A DNA stretch of 64,000 bases from Odiellus spinosus (taxonomy: Eukaryota; Arthropoda; Arachnida; Opiliones; Phalangiidae), in assembly GCA_963920705.1 (NCBI GenBank), contig OY987227.1, positions 24,657,935 through 24,721,934 on the forward strand, written 5' to 3'. Each line of letters starts with the position of its first letter. Positions within the stretch are counted from its first letter, which is position 1. The notes under the pieces were generated by a model, which had not been told where the DNA came from, searched no databases, and worked only from the letters and a program-made list of their open reading frames with translations. The translations under genes and the position numbers were made by a program. Positions 45,221-55,900 of the stretch are shown here, piece by piece.

Positions 45221-46046
45221 CGTTTGGGTCCGACTTTCCTTTGGGTCCTACTATTCGTTTTGGGTCCTACTTTTCGTTTTGGGTCCGACTTTTCGTTTTG
45301 GGTCCGACTTTTCGTTTTGGGTCCGACTTTTCGTTTTGGGTCCGACCTTTCATTTTGGGTCCGACTTAACGTTTGGGTCCGACTTTCCTTTGGGTCCGAC
45401 TTTTCATTTTGGGTCCGACTTTTCGTTTTGGGTCCGACTTTTCATTTTGGGTCCGACTTTTCGTTTGGGTCCGACTTAACGTTTGGGTCCGACTTTCCTT
45501 TGGGTCCTACTTTTCGTTTTGGGTCCGACTTTCCTTTGGGTCCTACTTTTCGTTTTGGGTCCGACTTTCCGTTTTGGGTCCGACTTTCCGTTTTGGGTTA
45601 GACTTTTCGTTTTGGGTCCGACTTTTCGTTTTGGGTCCGACTTTTCGTTTTGGGTCCGACCTTTCATTTTGGGTTCGACTTAACGTTTGGGTCCGACTTT
45701 TCGTTTGGGTTCGACTTAACGTTTGGGTCCGACTTTCCTTTGGGTCCTACTATTCGTTTTGGGTCCGACTTTTCATTTTGGGTCCGACTTTTCGTTTGGG
45801 TCCGACTTAACGTTTGGGTCCGACTTTTCGTTTGGGTCCGACTTCCTTGGGTCCTACTATTTGTTTTGGGTCCGACTTTTCGTTTTGGGTCCGACTTTTC
45901 GTTTTGGGTCCGACCTTTCATTTTGGGTCCGACTTAACGTTTGGGTCCGACTTTTTGTTTGGGCCCGACTTAAAGTTTGGGTCCGACTTTCCTTTGGGTC
46001 CGACTTTTCATTTTGGGTCCGACTTTTCGTTTTGGGTCCGACTTTT
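45221..46046 (+). repeat. Satellite array 1 (19-bp family, mixed variants)
   Basis: Head-to-tail units of 17-19 bp around GGGTCCGACTTTTCGTTTT. Variants include GGGTCCGACTTAACGTTT, GGGTCCGACTTTCCTTT, GGGTCCGACCTTTCATTTT and GGGTCCTACTATTCGTTTT. These recur in a set order, giving sub-blocks of roughly 240-300 bp. The 13-bp GGGTCCGACATTT unit is absent here. Several overlapping open frames result from the absence of stops and are not genes. Confidence 0.95.
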
Positions 46047-46541
46047 CTTAATATTTCTTAATATAATATCAAAACTGCAGTGCCCTTTTGATAACTCATT
46101 AAGCTCACGTGTCTGCGATTTTCCATACCTTTTTCTGGTCATGAAACTAAAATCCTAATTACGCTCAGTCAACCAATTAAAAGTTGCGAAGTTGGTAACG
46201 CACTAGCGTGTTGATTGCGAAGAGCGAAGTTCGATTCCCCGTAAAACCTTTTTATTTTTTATTTTAGTGTTAATTACTAAATTATGTCATGTTGAAACAT
46301 TTGAAATAATAGATGCGTAAATAATAATGCAAATAGGTGTATTATCTATAAAAGCGTGTACAACAAATATGGGTATAATCTTGCCCAAATGAAACAAATA
46401 TTCGCTTGTTGTCCCACATAAGGGGAAATAATATGGTACTTAATAGAAATCACAATCCGCTTTAGATGTAAAAATTATAAGCCAAATGATAAAGGAAGAT
46501 GGAAACTGAGCTTCAGTCCAACCTTAAAATATAGTAAAAAA
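46047..46541 (+). repeat. Satellite spacer, copy 2
   Basis: Nearly identical to copy 1 over its whole length but entered directly from the satellite unit (GACTTTTCTTAATATTTC). Scattered single-base differences from copy 1, for example GCGTGTACAACAAA for GCGTTTACAACGAA, are shared with copies 3 and 4, so copies 2-4 form one group. Confidence 0.92.
46182..46257 (+). ncRNA. tRNA-like RNA polymerase III unit in spacer 2
   Basis: A box 46184-46195, B box 46228-46238, followed by a T-run, as in spacer 1. It differs from copy 1 by GCGAAGAG for GCGGAGAG in the variable region. It is unlikely to be a working tRNA. Confidence 0.5.
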
Positions 46542-47715
46542 CGTTTGGGTCCGACTTTCCTTTGGGTCCTACTATTCGTTTTGGGTCCTACTTTTCGTTT
46601 TGGGTCCGACTTTTCGTTTTGGGTCCGACTTTTCGTTTTGGGTCCGACTTTTCGTTTTGGGTCCGACCTTTCATTTTGGGTCCGACTTTTCATTTTGGGT
46701 CCGACTTTTCGTTTGGGTCCGACTGAACGTTTGGTCCGACTTTCCTTTGGGTCCTAATTTTCTTTTTGGGTCCGCCTTTTCGTTTTGGGTCCGACTTTTC
46801 GTTTTGGGTCCGACTTTTCGTTTTGGGTCCGACTTTCCTTTGGGTCCTACTTTTCGTTTTGGGTCCGACTTTTCGTTTTGGGTCCGACCTTTCATTTTGG
46901 GTCCGACTTAACGTTTGGGTCCGACTTTTCGTTTGGGTTCGACTTAACGTTTGGGTCCGACTTTCCTTTGGGTCCTACTATTCGTTTTGGGTCCGACTTT
47001 TCGTTTTGGGTCCGACTTTTCGTTTTGGGTCCGACCTTTCATTTTGGGTCCGACTTTTCGTTTGGGTCCGACTTAACGTTTTGGTCCGACTTAACGTTTG
47101 GGTCCGACTTAACGTTTGGGTCCGACTTTCCTTTGGGTCCGACTTTTCATTTTGGGTCCGACTTTTCGTTTTGGGTCCGACTTTTCATTTTGGGTCCGAC
47201 TTTTCGTTTGGGTCCGACTTAACGTTTGGGTCCGACTTTCCTTTGGGTCCTACTTTTCGTTTTGGGTCCGACTTTCCTTTGGGTCCTACTTTTCGTTTTG
47301 GGTCCGACTTTTCGTTTTGGGTCCGACTTTTCGTTTTGGGTCCGACTTTTCGTTTTGGGTCCGACCTTTCATTTTGGGTTCGACTTAACGTTTGGGTCCG
47401 ACTTTTCGTTTGGGTTCGACTTAACGTTTGGGTCCGACTTTCCTTTGGGTCCTACTATTCGTTTTGGGTCCGACTTTTCATTTTGGGTCCGACTTAACGT
47501 TTGGGTCCGACTTTTCGTTTGGGTCCGACTTCCTTGGGTCCTACTATTTGTTTTGGGTCCGACTTTTCGTTTTGGGTCCGACCTTTCATTTTGGGTCCGA
47601 CTTAACGTTTGGGTCCGACTTTTTGTTTGGGCCCGACTTAACGTTTGGGTCCGACTTTCCTTTGGGTCCGACTTTTCATTTTGGGTCCGACTTTTCGTTT
47701 TGGGTCCGACTTTTC
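46542..47715 (+). repeat. Satellite array 2 (mixed variants)
   Basis: The same variant set as array 1 but longer, with the run GACTTAACGTTTTGG and a GGTCCGCC variant near 46770. From 46680 on it closely matches 51560-52500, showing that the two were copied as part of a larger block. An open frame of 243 codons is a by-product. Confidence 0.95.
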
Positions 47716-48209
47716 TTAATATTTCTTAATATAATATCAAAACTGCAGTGCCCTTTTGATAACTCATTAAGCTCACGTGTCTGCGATTTTCCATACCTTT
47801 TTCTGGTCATGAAACTAAAATCCTAATTACGCTCAGTCAATCAATTAAAAGTTGCGAAGTTGGTAACGCACTAGCGTGTTGATTGCGAAGAGCGAAGTTC
47901 GATTCCCCGTAAAACCTTTTTATTTTTTATTTTAGTGTTAATTACTAAATTATGTCATGTTGAAACATTTGAAATAATAGATGCGTAAATAATAATGCAA
48001 ATAGGTGTATTATCTATAAAAGCGTGTACAACAAATATGGGTATAATCTTGCCCAAATGAAACAAATATTCGCTTGTTGTCCCACATAAGGGGAAATAAT
48101 ATGGTACTTAATAGAAATCACAATCCGCTTTAGATGTAAAAATTATAAGCCAAATGATAAAGGAAGATGGAAACTGAGCTTCAGTCCAACCTTAAAATAT
48201 AGTAAAAAA
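47716..48209 (+). repeat. Satellite spacer, copy 3
   Basis: Almost identical to copies 2 and 4. It is followed by the start of array 3, with a diagnostic GGATCCGAC unit at about 48270 that is found again after copy 4 at about 53057. Confidence 0.92.
47850..47925 (+). ncRNA. tRNA-like RNA polymerase III unit in spacer 3
   Basis: A box 47852-47863, B box 47896-47906, then T-runs. Same degenerate structure as the other three copies. Confidence 0.5.
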
Positions 48210-51200
48210 CGTTTGGGTCCGACTTTCCTTTGGGTCCTACTATTCGTTTTGGGTCCTACTTTTCGTTTTGGATCCGACTTTTCGTTTTGGGTCCGACTTT
48301 TCGTTTTGGGTCCGACTTTTCGTTTGGGTCCGACATTTGGGTCCGACTTTTCGTTTTGGGTCCGACTTTACGTTTTGGGTCCGACTTTACGTTTTGGGTC
48401 CGACTTTACGTTTTGGGTCCGACATATGGGTCCGACTTTTCGTTTTGGGTCCGACTTTACGTTTTGGGTCCGACTTTACGTTTGGGTCCGACATTTGGGT
48501 CCGACTTTTCGTTTTGGGTCCGAATTTACGTTTTGGGTCCGACTTTACGTTTTGGGTCCGACTTTACGTTTTGGGTCCGACTTTACGTTTTGGGTCCGAC
48601 ATTTGGGTCCGACTTTTCGTTTTGGGTCCGACTTTACGTTTTGGGTCCGACTTTACGTTTGGGTCCGACATTTGGGTCCGACTCTTCGTTTTGGGTCCGA
48701 CATTTGGGTCCGACTTTACGTTTTGGGTCCGACTTTACGTTTGGGTCCGACTTTTCGTTTTGGGTCCGACTTTACGTTTTGGGTCCGACTTTACGTTTTG
48801 GGTCCGACTTTACGTTTTGGGTCCGACATATGGGTCCGACTTTTCGTTTTGGGTCCGACTTTACGTTTTGGGTCCGACTTTACGTTTGGGTCCGACATTT
48901 GGGTCCGACTTTTCGTTTTGGGTCCGAATTTACGTTTTGGGTCCGACTTTAGTAAAGTCGGACCCAAAACGTAAATTACGTTTTGGGTCTGACTTTATGT
49001 TTGGGTCCGACATTTGGGTCCGACTTTTCGTTTTGGGTCCGACTTTACGTTTTGGGTCCGACATTTGGGTCCGACTTTTCGTTTTGGGTCCGATTTTACG
49101 TTTTGGGTCCGACTTTACGTTTGGGTCCGACATTTGGGTCCGACTCTTCGTTTTGGGTCCGACTTTAAGTTTTGGGTCCGACATTTGGGTCCGACTTTAC
49201 GTTTTGGGTCCGACTTTACGTTTGGGTCCGACATTTGGGTCCGACTTTTCGTTTTGGGTCCGACTTTACGTTTTGGGTCCGACTTTACGTTTGGGTCCGA
49301 CATTTGGGTCCGACTTTTCGTTTTGGGTCCGACTTTACGTTTTGGGTCCGACTTTACGTTTGGGTCCGACATTTGGGTCCGACTTTTCGTTTTGGGTCCG
49401 ACTTTACGTTTTGGGTCCGACTTTACGTTTTGGGTCCGACATTTGGGTCCGACTTTTCGTTTTGGGTCCGACTTTACGTTTTGGGTCCGACTTTACGTTT
49501 GGGTCCGACATTTGGGTCCGACTTTTCGTTTTGGGTCCGACTTTACGTTTTGGGTCCGACTTTACGTTTGGGTCCGACATTTGGGTCCGACTTTTCGTTT
49601 TGGATCCGACTTTACGTTTTGGGACCGACTTTACGTTTTGGGTCCGACTTTACGTTTGGGTCCGACATTTGGGTCCGACTTTTCGTTTTGGGTCCGACTT
49701 TACGTTTTGGGACCGACTTTACGTTTTGGGTCCGACTTTACGTTTGGGTCCGACATTTGGGTCCGACTTTTCGTTTTGGGTCCGACTTTACGTTTTGGGT
49801 CCGACTTTACGTTTTGGGTCCGACATATGGGTCCGACTTTTCGTTTTGGGTCCGACTTTACGTTTTGGGTCCGACTTTACGTTTGGGTCCGACATTTGGG
49901 TCCGACTTTTCGTTTTGGGTCCGACTTTACGTTTTGGGTCCGACTTTACGTTTTGGGTCCGACTTTACGTTTTGGGTCCGACTTTACGTTTGGGTCCGAC
50001 ATTTGGGTCCGACTTTTCGTTTTGGGTCCGACTTTACGTTTTGGGTCCGACTTTACGTTTATGTCCGACATTTGGGTCCGACTCTTCGTTTTGGGTCCGA
50101 CTTTACGTTTTGGGTCCGACATTTGGGTCCGACTTTACGTTTTGGGTCCGACTTTACGTTTGGGTCCGACATTTGGGTCCGACTTTTCGTTTTGGGTCCG
50201 ACTTTACGTTTTGGGTCCGACATTTGGGTCCGACTTTTCGTTTTGGGTCCGATTTTACGTTTTGGGTCCGACTTTACGTTTGGGTCCGACATTTGGGTCC
50301 GACTCTTCGTTTTGGGTCCGACTTTAAGTTTTGGGTCCGACATTTGGGTCCGACTTTACGTTTTGGGTCCGACTTTACGTTTGGGTCCGACATTTGGGTC
50401 CGACTTTTCGTTTTGGGTCCGACTTTACGTTTTGGGTCCGACTTTACGTTTGGGTCCGACATTTGGGTCCGACTTTTCGTTTTGGGTCCGACTTTACGTT
50501 TTGGGTCCGACTTTACGTTTGGGTCCGACATTTGGGTCCGACTTTTCGTTTTGGGTCCGACTTTACGTTTTGGGTCCGACTTTACGTTTTGGGTCCGACA
50601 TTTGGGTCCGACTTTTCGTTTTGGGTCCGACTTTACGTTTTGGGTCCGACTTTACGTTTGGGTCCGACATTTGGGTCCGACTTTTCGTTTTGGGTCCGAC
50701 TTTACGTTTTGGGTCCGACTTTACGTTTGGGTCCGACATTTGGGTCCGACTTTTCGTTTTGGATCCGACTTTACGTTTTGGGACCGACTTTACGTTTTGG
50801 GTCCGACTTTACGTTTGGGTCCGACATTTGGGTCCGACTTTTCGTTTTGGGTCCGACTTTACGTTTTGGGACCGACTTTACGTTTTGGGTCCGACTTTAC
50901 GTTTGGGTCCGACATTTGGGTCCGACTTTTCGTTTTGGGTCCGACTTTACGTTTTGGGTCCGACTTTACGTTTTGGGTCCGACATATGGGTCCGACTTTT
51001 CGTTTTGGGTCCGACTTTACGTTTTGGGTCCGACTTTACGTTTGGGTCCGACATTTGGGTCCGACTTTTCGTTTTGGGTCCGACTTTACGTTTTAGGTCC
51101 GACTTTACGTTTTGGGTCCGACTTTACGTTTGGGTCCGACATTTGGGTCCGACTTTTCGTTTTGGGTCCGACTTTACGTTTTGGGTCCGACTTTACGTTT

Positions 51201-52502
51201 ATGTCCGACATTTGGGTCCGACTCTTCGTTTTGGGTCCGACTTTACGTTTTGGGTCCGACATTTGGGTCCGACTTTACGTTTTGGGTCCGACTTTACGTT
51301 TGGGTCCGACATTTGGGTCCGACTTTTCGTTTTGAGTCCGACTTTACGTTTTGGGTCCGACATTTGGGTCCGACTTTTCGTTTTGGGTCCGATTTTACGT
51401 TTTGGGTCCGACTTTACGTTTGGGTCCGACATTTGGGTCCGACTCTTCGTTTTGGGTCCGACTTTAAGTTTTGGGTCCGACATTTGGGTCCGACTTTACG
51501 TTTTGGGTCCGACTTTACGTTTGGGTCCGACATTTGGGTCCGACTTTTCGTTTTGGGTCCGACCTTTCATTTTGGGTCCGACTTTTCATTTTGGGTCCGA
51601 CTTTTCGTTTGGGTCCGACTGAACGTTTGGGTCCGACTTTCCTTTGGGTCCTAATTTTCTTTTTGGGTCCGCCTTTTCGTTTTGGGTCCGACTTTTCGTT
51701 TTGGGTCCGACTTTTCGTTTTGGGTCCGACTTTCCTTTGGGTCCTACTTTTCGTTTTGGGTCCGACTTTTCGTTTTGGGTCCGACCTTTCATTTTGGGTC
51801 CGAATTAACGTTTGGGTCCGACTTTTCGTTTGGGTTCGACTTAACGTTTGGGTCCGACTTTCCTTTGGGTCCTACTATTCGTTTTGGGTCCGACTTTTCG
51901 TTTTGGGTCCGACTTTTCGTTTTGGGTCCGACCTTTCATTTTGGGTCCGACTTTTCGTTTGGGTCCGACTTAACGTTTTGGTCCGACTTAACGTTTGGGT
52001 CCGACTTAACGTTTGGGTCCGACTTTCCTTTGGGTCCTACTTTTCGTTTTGGGTCCGACTTTCCTTTGGGTCCTACTTTTCGTTTTGGGTCCGACTTTTC
52101 GTTTTGGGTCCGACTTTTCGTTTTGGGTCCGACTTTTCGTTTTGGGTCCGACCTTTCATTTTGGGTTCGACTTAACGTTTGGGTCCGACTTTTCGTTTGG
52201 GTTCGACTTAACGTTTGGGTCCGACTTTCCTTTGGGTCCTACTATTCGTTTTGGGTCCGACTTTTCATTTTGGGTCCGACTTAACGTTTGGGTCCGACTT
52301 TTCGTTTGGGTCCGACTTCCTTGGGTCCTACTATTTGTTTTGGGTCCGACTTTTCGTTTTGGGTCCGACCTTTCATTTTGGGTCCGACTTAACGTTTGGG
52401 TCCGACTTTTTGTTTGGGCCCGACTTAACGTTTGGGTCCGACTTTCCTTTGGGTCCGACTTTTCATTTTGGGTCCGACTTTTCGTTTTGGGTCCGACTTT
52501 TC
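48210..52502 (+). repeat. Satellite array 3 with about 69-bp and 1.15-kb higher-order repeats
   Basis: Most of the array follows the order 19-bp TTTTCG unit, 19-bp TTTACG unit, optional further TTTACG units, 18-bp TTTACGTTT unit, 13-bp GGGTCCGACATTT unit, with a basic sum of 69 bp. A diagnostic CTTTAAG unit recurs at about 49163, 50322 and 51462, marking a higher-order repeat of about 1.14-1.16 kb. From about 51560 it changes to the mixed variants of array 2. Forward frames stay open for up to 942 codons. No protein gene is inferred. Confidence 0.95.
48927..48977. repeat. Inverted satellite unit forming a 51-bp palindrome
   Basis: Two exact 25-bp arms (48927-48951 and 48953-48977) around a single G. 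The right arm contains AAAGTCGGACCCAAAACG, a satellite unit in reverse orientation. It is the only reversed unit I found in about 17 kb of head-to-tail array. The matching place in the block copy near 53809-53825 does not have it. Confidence 0.93.
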
Positions 52503-52996
52503 TTAATATTTCTTAATATAATATCAAAACTGCAGTGCCCTTTTGATAACTCATTAAGCTCACGTGTCTGCGATTTTCCATACCTTTTTCTGGTCATGAA
52601 ACTAAAATCCTAATTACGCTCAGTCAACCAATTAAAAGTTGCGAAGTTGGTAACGCACTAGCGTGTTGATTACGAAGAGCGAAGTTCGATTCCCCGTAAA
52701 ACCTTTTTATTTTTTATTTTAGTGTTAATTACTAAATTATGTCATGTTGAAACATTTGAAATAATAGATGCGTAAATAATAATGCAAATAGGTGTATTAT
52801 CTATAAAAGCGTGTACAACAAATATGGGTATAATCTTGCCCAAATGAAACAAATATTCGCTTGTTGTCCCACATAAGGGGAAATAATATGGTACTTAATA
52901 GAAATCACAATCCGCTTTAGATGTAAAAATTATAAGCCAAATGATAAAGGAAGATGGAAACTGAGCTTCAGTCCAACCTTAAAATATAGTAAAAAA
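52503..52996 (+). repeat. Satellite spacer, copy 4
   Basis: Almost identical to copy 3, at an offset of 4,787 bp, and flanked on both sides by satellite that also matches at that offset. This shows that spacer plus satellite were duplicated together as a block of about 4.8 kb. Confidence 0.92.
52637..52712 (+). ncRNA. tRNA-like RNA polymerase III unit in spacer 4
   Basis: A box 52639-52650, B box 52683-52693, then T-runs. It carries GATTACGAAG where copies 2 and 3 have GATTGCGAAG, and both boxes are unchanged. Confidence 0.5.
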
Positions 52997-55900
52997 CGTT
53001 TGGGTCCGACTTTCCTTTGGGTCCTACTATTCGTTTTGGGTCCTACTTTTCGTTTTGGATCCGACTTTTCGTTTTGGGTCCGACTTTTCGTTTTGGGTCC
53101 GACTTTTCGTTTGGGTCCGACATTTGGGTCCGACTTTTCGTTTTGGGTCCGACTTTACGTTTTGGGTCCGACTTTACGTTTTGGGTCCGACTTTACGTTT
53201 TGGGTCCGACATATGGGTCCGACTTTTCGTTTTGGGTCCGACTTTACGTTTTGGGTCCGACTTTACGTTTGGGTCCGACATTTGGGTCCGACTTTTCGTT
53301 TTGGGTCCGAATTTACGTTTTGGGTCCGACTTTACGTTTTGGGTCCGACTTTACGTTTTGGGTCCGACATTTCGTTTTGGGTCCTACTTTTCGTTTTGGA
53401 TCCGACTTTTCGTTTTGGGTCCGACTTTTCGTTTTGGGTCCGACTTTTCGTTTGGGTCCGACATTTGGGTCCGAATTTACGTTTTGGGTCCGACTTTTCG
53501 TTTTGGGTCCGACTTTACGTTTTGGGTCCGACTTTACGTTTGGGTCCGACATTTGGGTCCGACTCTTCGTTTTGGGTCCGACATTTGGGTCCGACTTTAC
53601 GTTTTGGGTCCGACTTTACGTTTGGGTCCGACTTTTCGTTTTGGGTCCGACTTTACGTTTTGGGTCCGACTTTACGTTTTGGGTCCGACTTTACGTTTTG
53701 GGTCCGACATATGGGTCCGACTTTTCGTTTTGGGTCCGACTTTACGTTTTGGGTCCGACTTTACGTTTGGGTCCGACATTTGGGTCCGACTTTTCGTTTT
53801 GGGTCCGAATTTACGTTTTGGGTCTGACTTTATGTTTGGGTCCGACATTTGGGTCCGACTTTTCGTTTTGGGTCCGACTTTACGTTTTGGGTCCGACATT
53901 TGGGTCCGACTTTTCGTTTTGGGTCCGATTTTACGTTTTGGGTCCGACTTTACGTTTGGGTCCGACATTTGGGTCCGACTCTTCGTTTTGGGTCCGACTT
54001 TAAGTTTTGGGTCCGACATTTGGGTCCGACTTTACGTTTTGGGTCCGACTTTACGTTTGGGTCCGACATTTGGGTCCGACTTTTCGTTTTGGGTCCGACT
54101 TTACGTTTTGGGTCCGACTTTACGTTTGGGTCCGACATTTGGGTCCGACTTTTCGTTTTGGGTCCGACTTTACGTTTTGGGTCCGACTTTACGTTTGGGT
54201 CCGACATTTGGGTCCGACTTTTCGTTTTGGGTCCGACTTTACGTTTTGGGTCCGACTTTACGTTTTGGGTCCGACATTTGGGTCCGACTTTTCGTTTTGG
54301 GTCCGACTTTACGTTTTGGGTCCGACTTTACGTTTGGGTCCGACATTTGGGTCCGACTTTTCGTTTTGGGTCCGACTTTACGTTTTGGGTCCGACTTTAC
54401 GTTTGGGTCCGACATTTGGGTCCGACTTTTCGTTTTGGATCCGACTTTACGTTTTGGGACCGACTTTACGTTTTGGGTCCGACTTTACGTTTGGGTCCGA
54501 CATTTGGGTCCGACTTTTCGTTTTGGGTCCGACTTTACGTTTTGGGACCGACTTTACGTTTTGGGTCCGACTTTACGTTTGGGTCCGACTTTTCGTTTTG
54601 GGTCCGACTTTACGTTTTGGGTCCGACTTTACGTTTTGGGTCCGACATATGGGTCCGACTTTTCGTTTTGGGTCCGACTTTACGTTTTGGGTCCGACTTT
54701 ACGTTTGGGTCCGACATTTGGGTCCGACTTTTCGTTTTGGGTCCGACTTTACGTTTTGGGTCCGACTTTACGTTTTGGGTCCGACTTTACGTTTTGGGTC
54801 CGACTTTACGTTTGGGTCCGACATTTGGGTCCGACTTTTCGTTTTGGGTCCGACTTTACGTTTTGGGTCCGACTTTACGTTTATGTCCGACATTTGGGTC
54901 CGACTCTTCGTTTTGGGTCCGACTTTACGTTTTGGGTCCGACATTTGGGTCCGACTTTACGTTTTGGGTCCGACTTTACGTTTGGGTCCGACATTTGGGT
55001 CCGACTTTTCGTTTTGGGTCCGACTTTACGTTTTGGGTCCGACATTTGGGTCCGACTTTTCGTTTTGGGTCCGATTTTACGTTTTGGGTCCGACTTTACG
55101 TTTGGGTCCGACATTTGGGTCCGACTCTTCGTTTTGGGTCCGACTTTAAGTTTTGGGTCCGACATTTGGGTCCGACTTTACGTTTTGGGTCCGACTTTAC
55201 GTTTGGGTCCGACATTTGGGTCCGACTTTTCGTTTTGGGTCCGACTTTACGTTTTGGGTCCGACTTTACGTTTTGGGTCCGACTTTACGTTTGGGTCCGA
55301 CATTTGGGTCCGACTTTTCGTTTTGGGTCCGACTTTACGTTTTGGGTCCGACTTTACGTTTGGGTCCGACATTTGGGTCCGACTTTTCGTTTTGGGTCCG
55401 ACTTTACGTTTTGGGTCCGACTTTACGTTTGGGTCCGACATTTGGGTCCGACTTTTCGTTTTGGGTCCGACTTTACGTTTTGGGTCCGACTTTACGTTTT
55501 GGGTCCGACATTTGGGTCCGACTTTTCGTTTTGGGTCCGACTTTACGTTTTGGGTCCGACTTTACGTTTGGGTCCGACATTTGGGTCCGACTTTTCGTTT
55601 TGGGTCCGACTTTACGTTTTGGGTCCGACTTTACGTTTGGGTCCGACATTTGGGTCCGACTTTTCGTTTTGGATCCGACTTTACGTTTTGGGACCGACTT
55701 TACGTTTTGGGTCCGACTTTACGTTTGGGTCCGACATTTGGGTCCGACTTTTCGTTTTGGGTCCGACTTTACGTTTTGGGACCGACTTTACGTTTTGGGT
55801 CCGACTTTACGTTTGGGTCCGACATTTGGGTCCGACTTTTCGTTTTGGGTCCGACTTTACGTTTTGGGTCCGACTTTACGTTTTGGGTCCGACATATGGG

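Noticed and set aside
48268-51096. Open frame of 942 codons, and similar frames of 614-1,466 codons
   Set aside because: Same explanation: satellite translation cycling through three frames.
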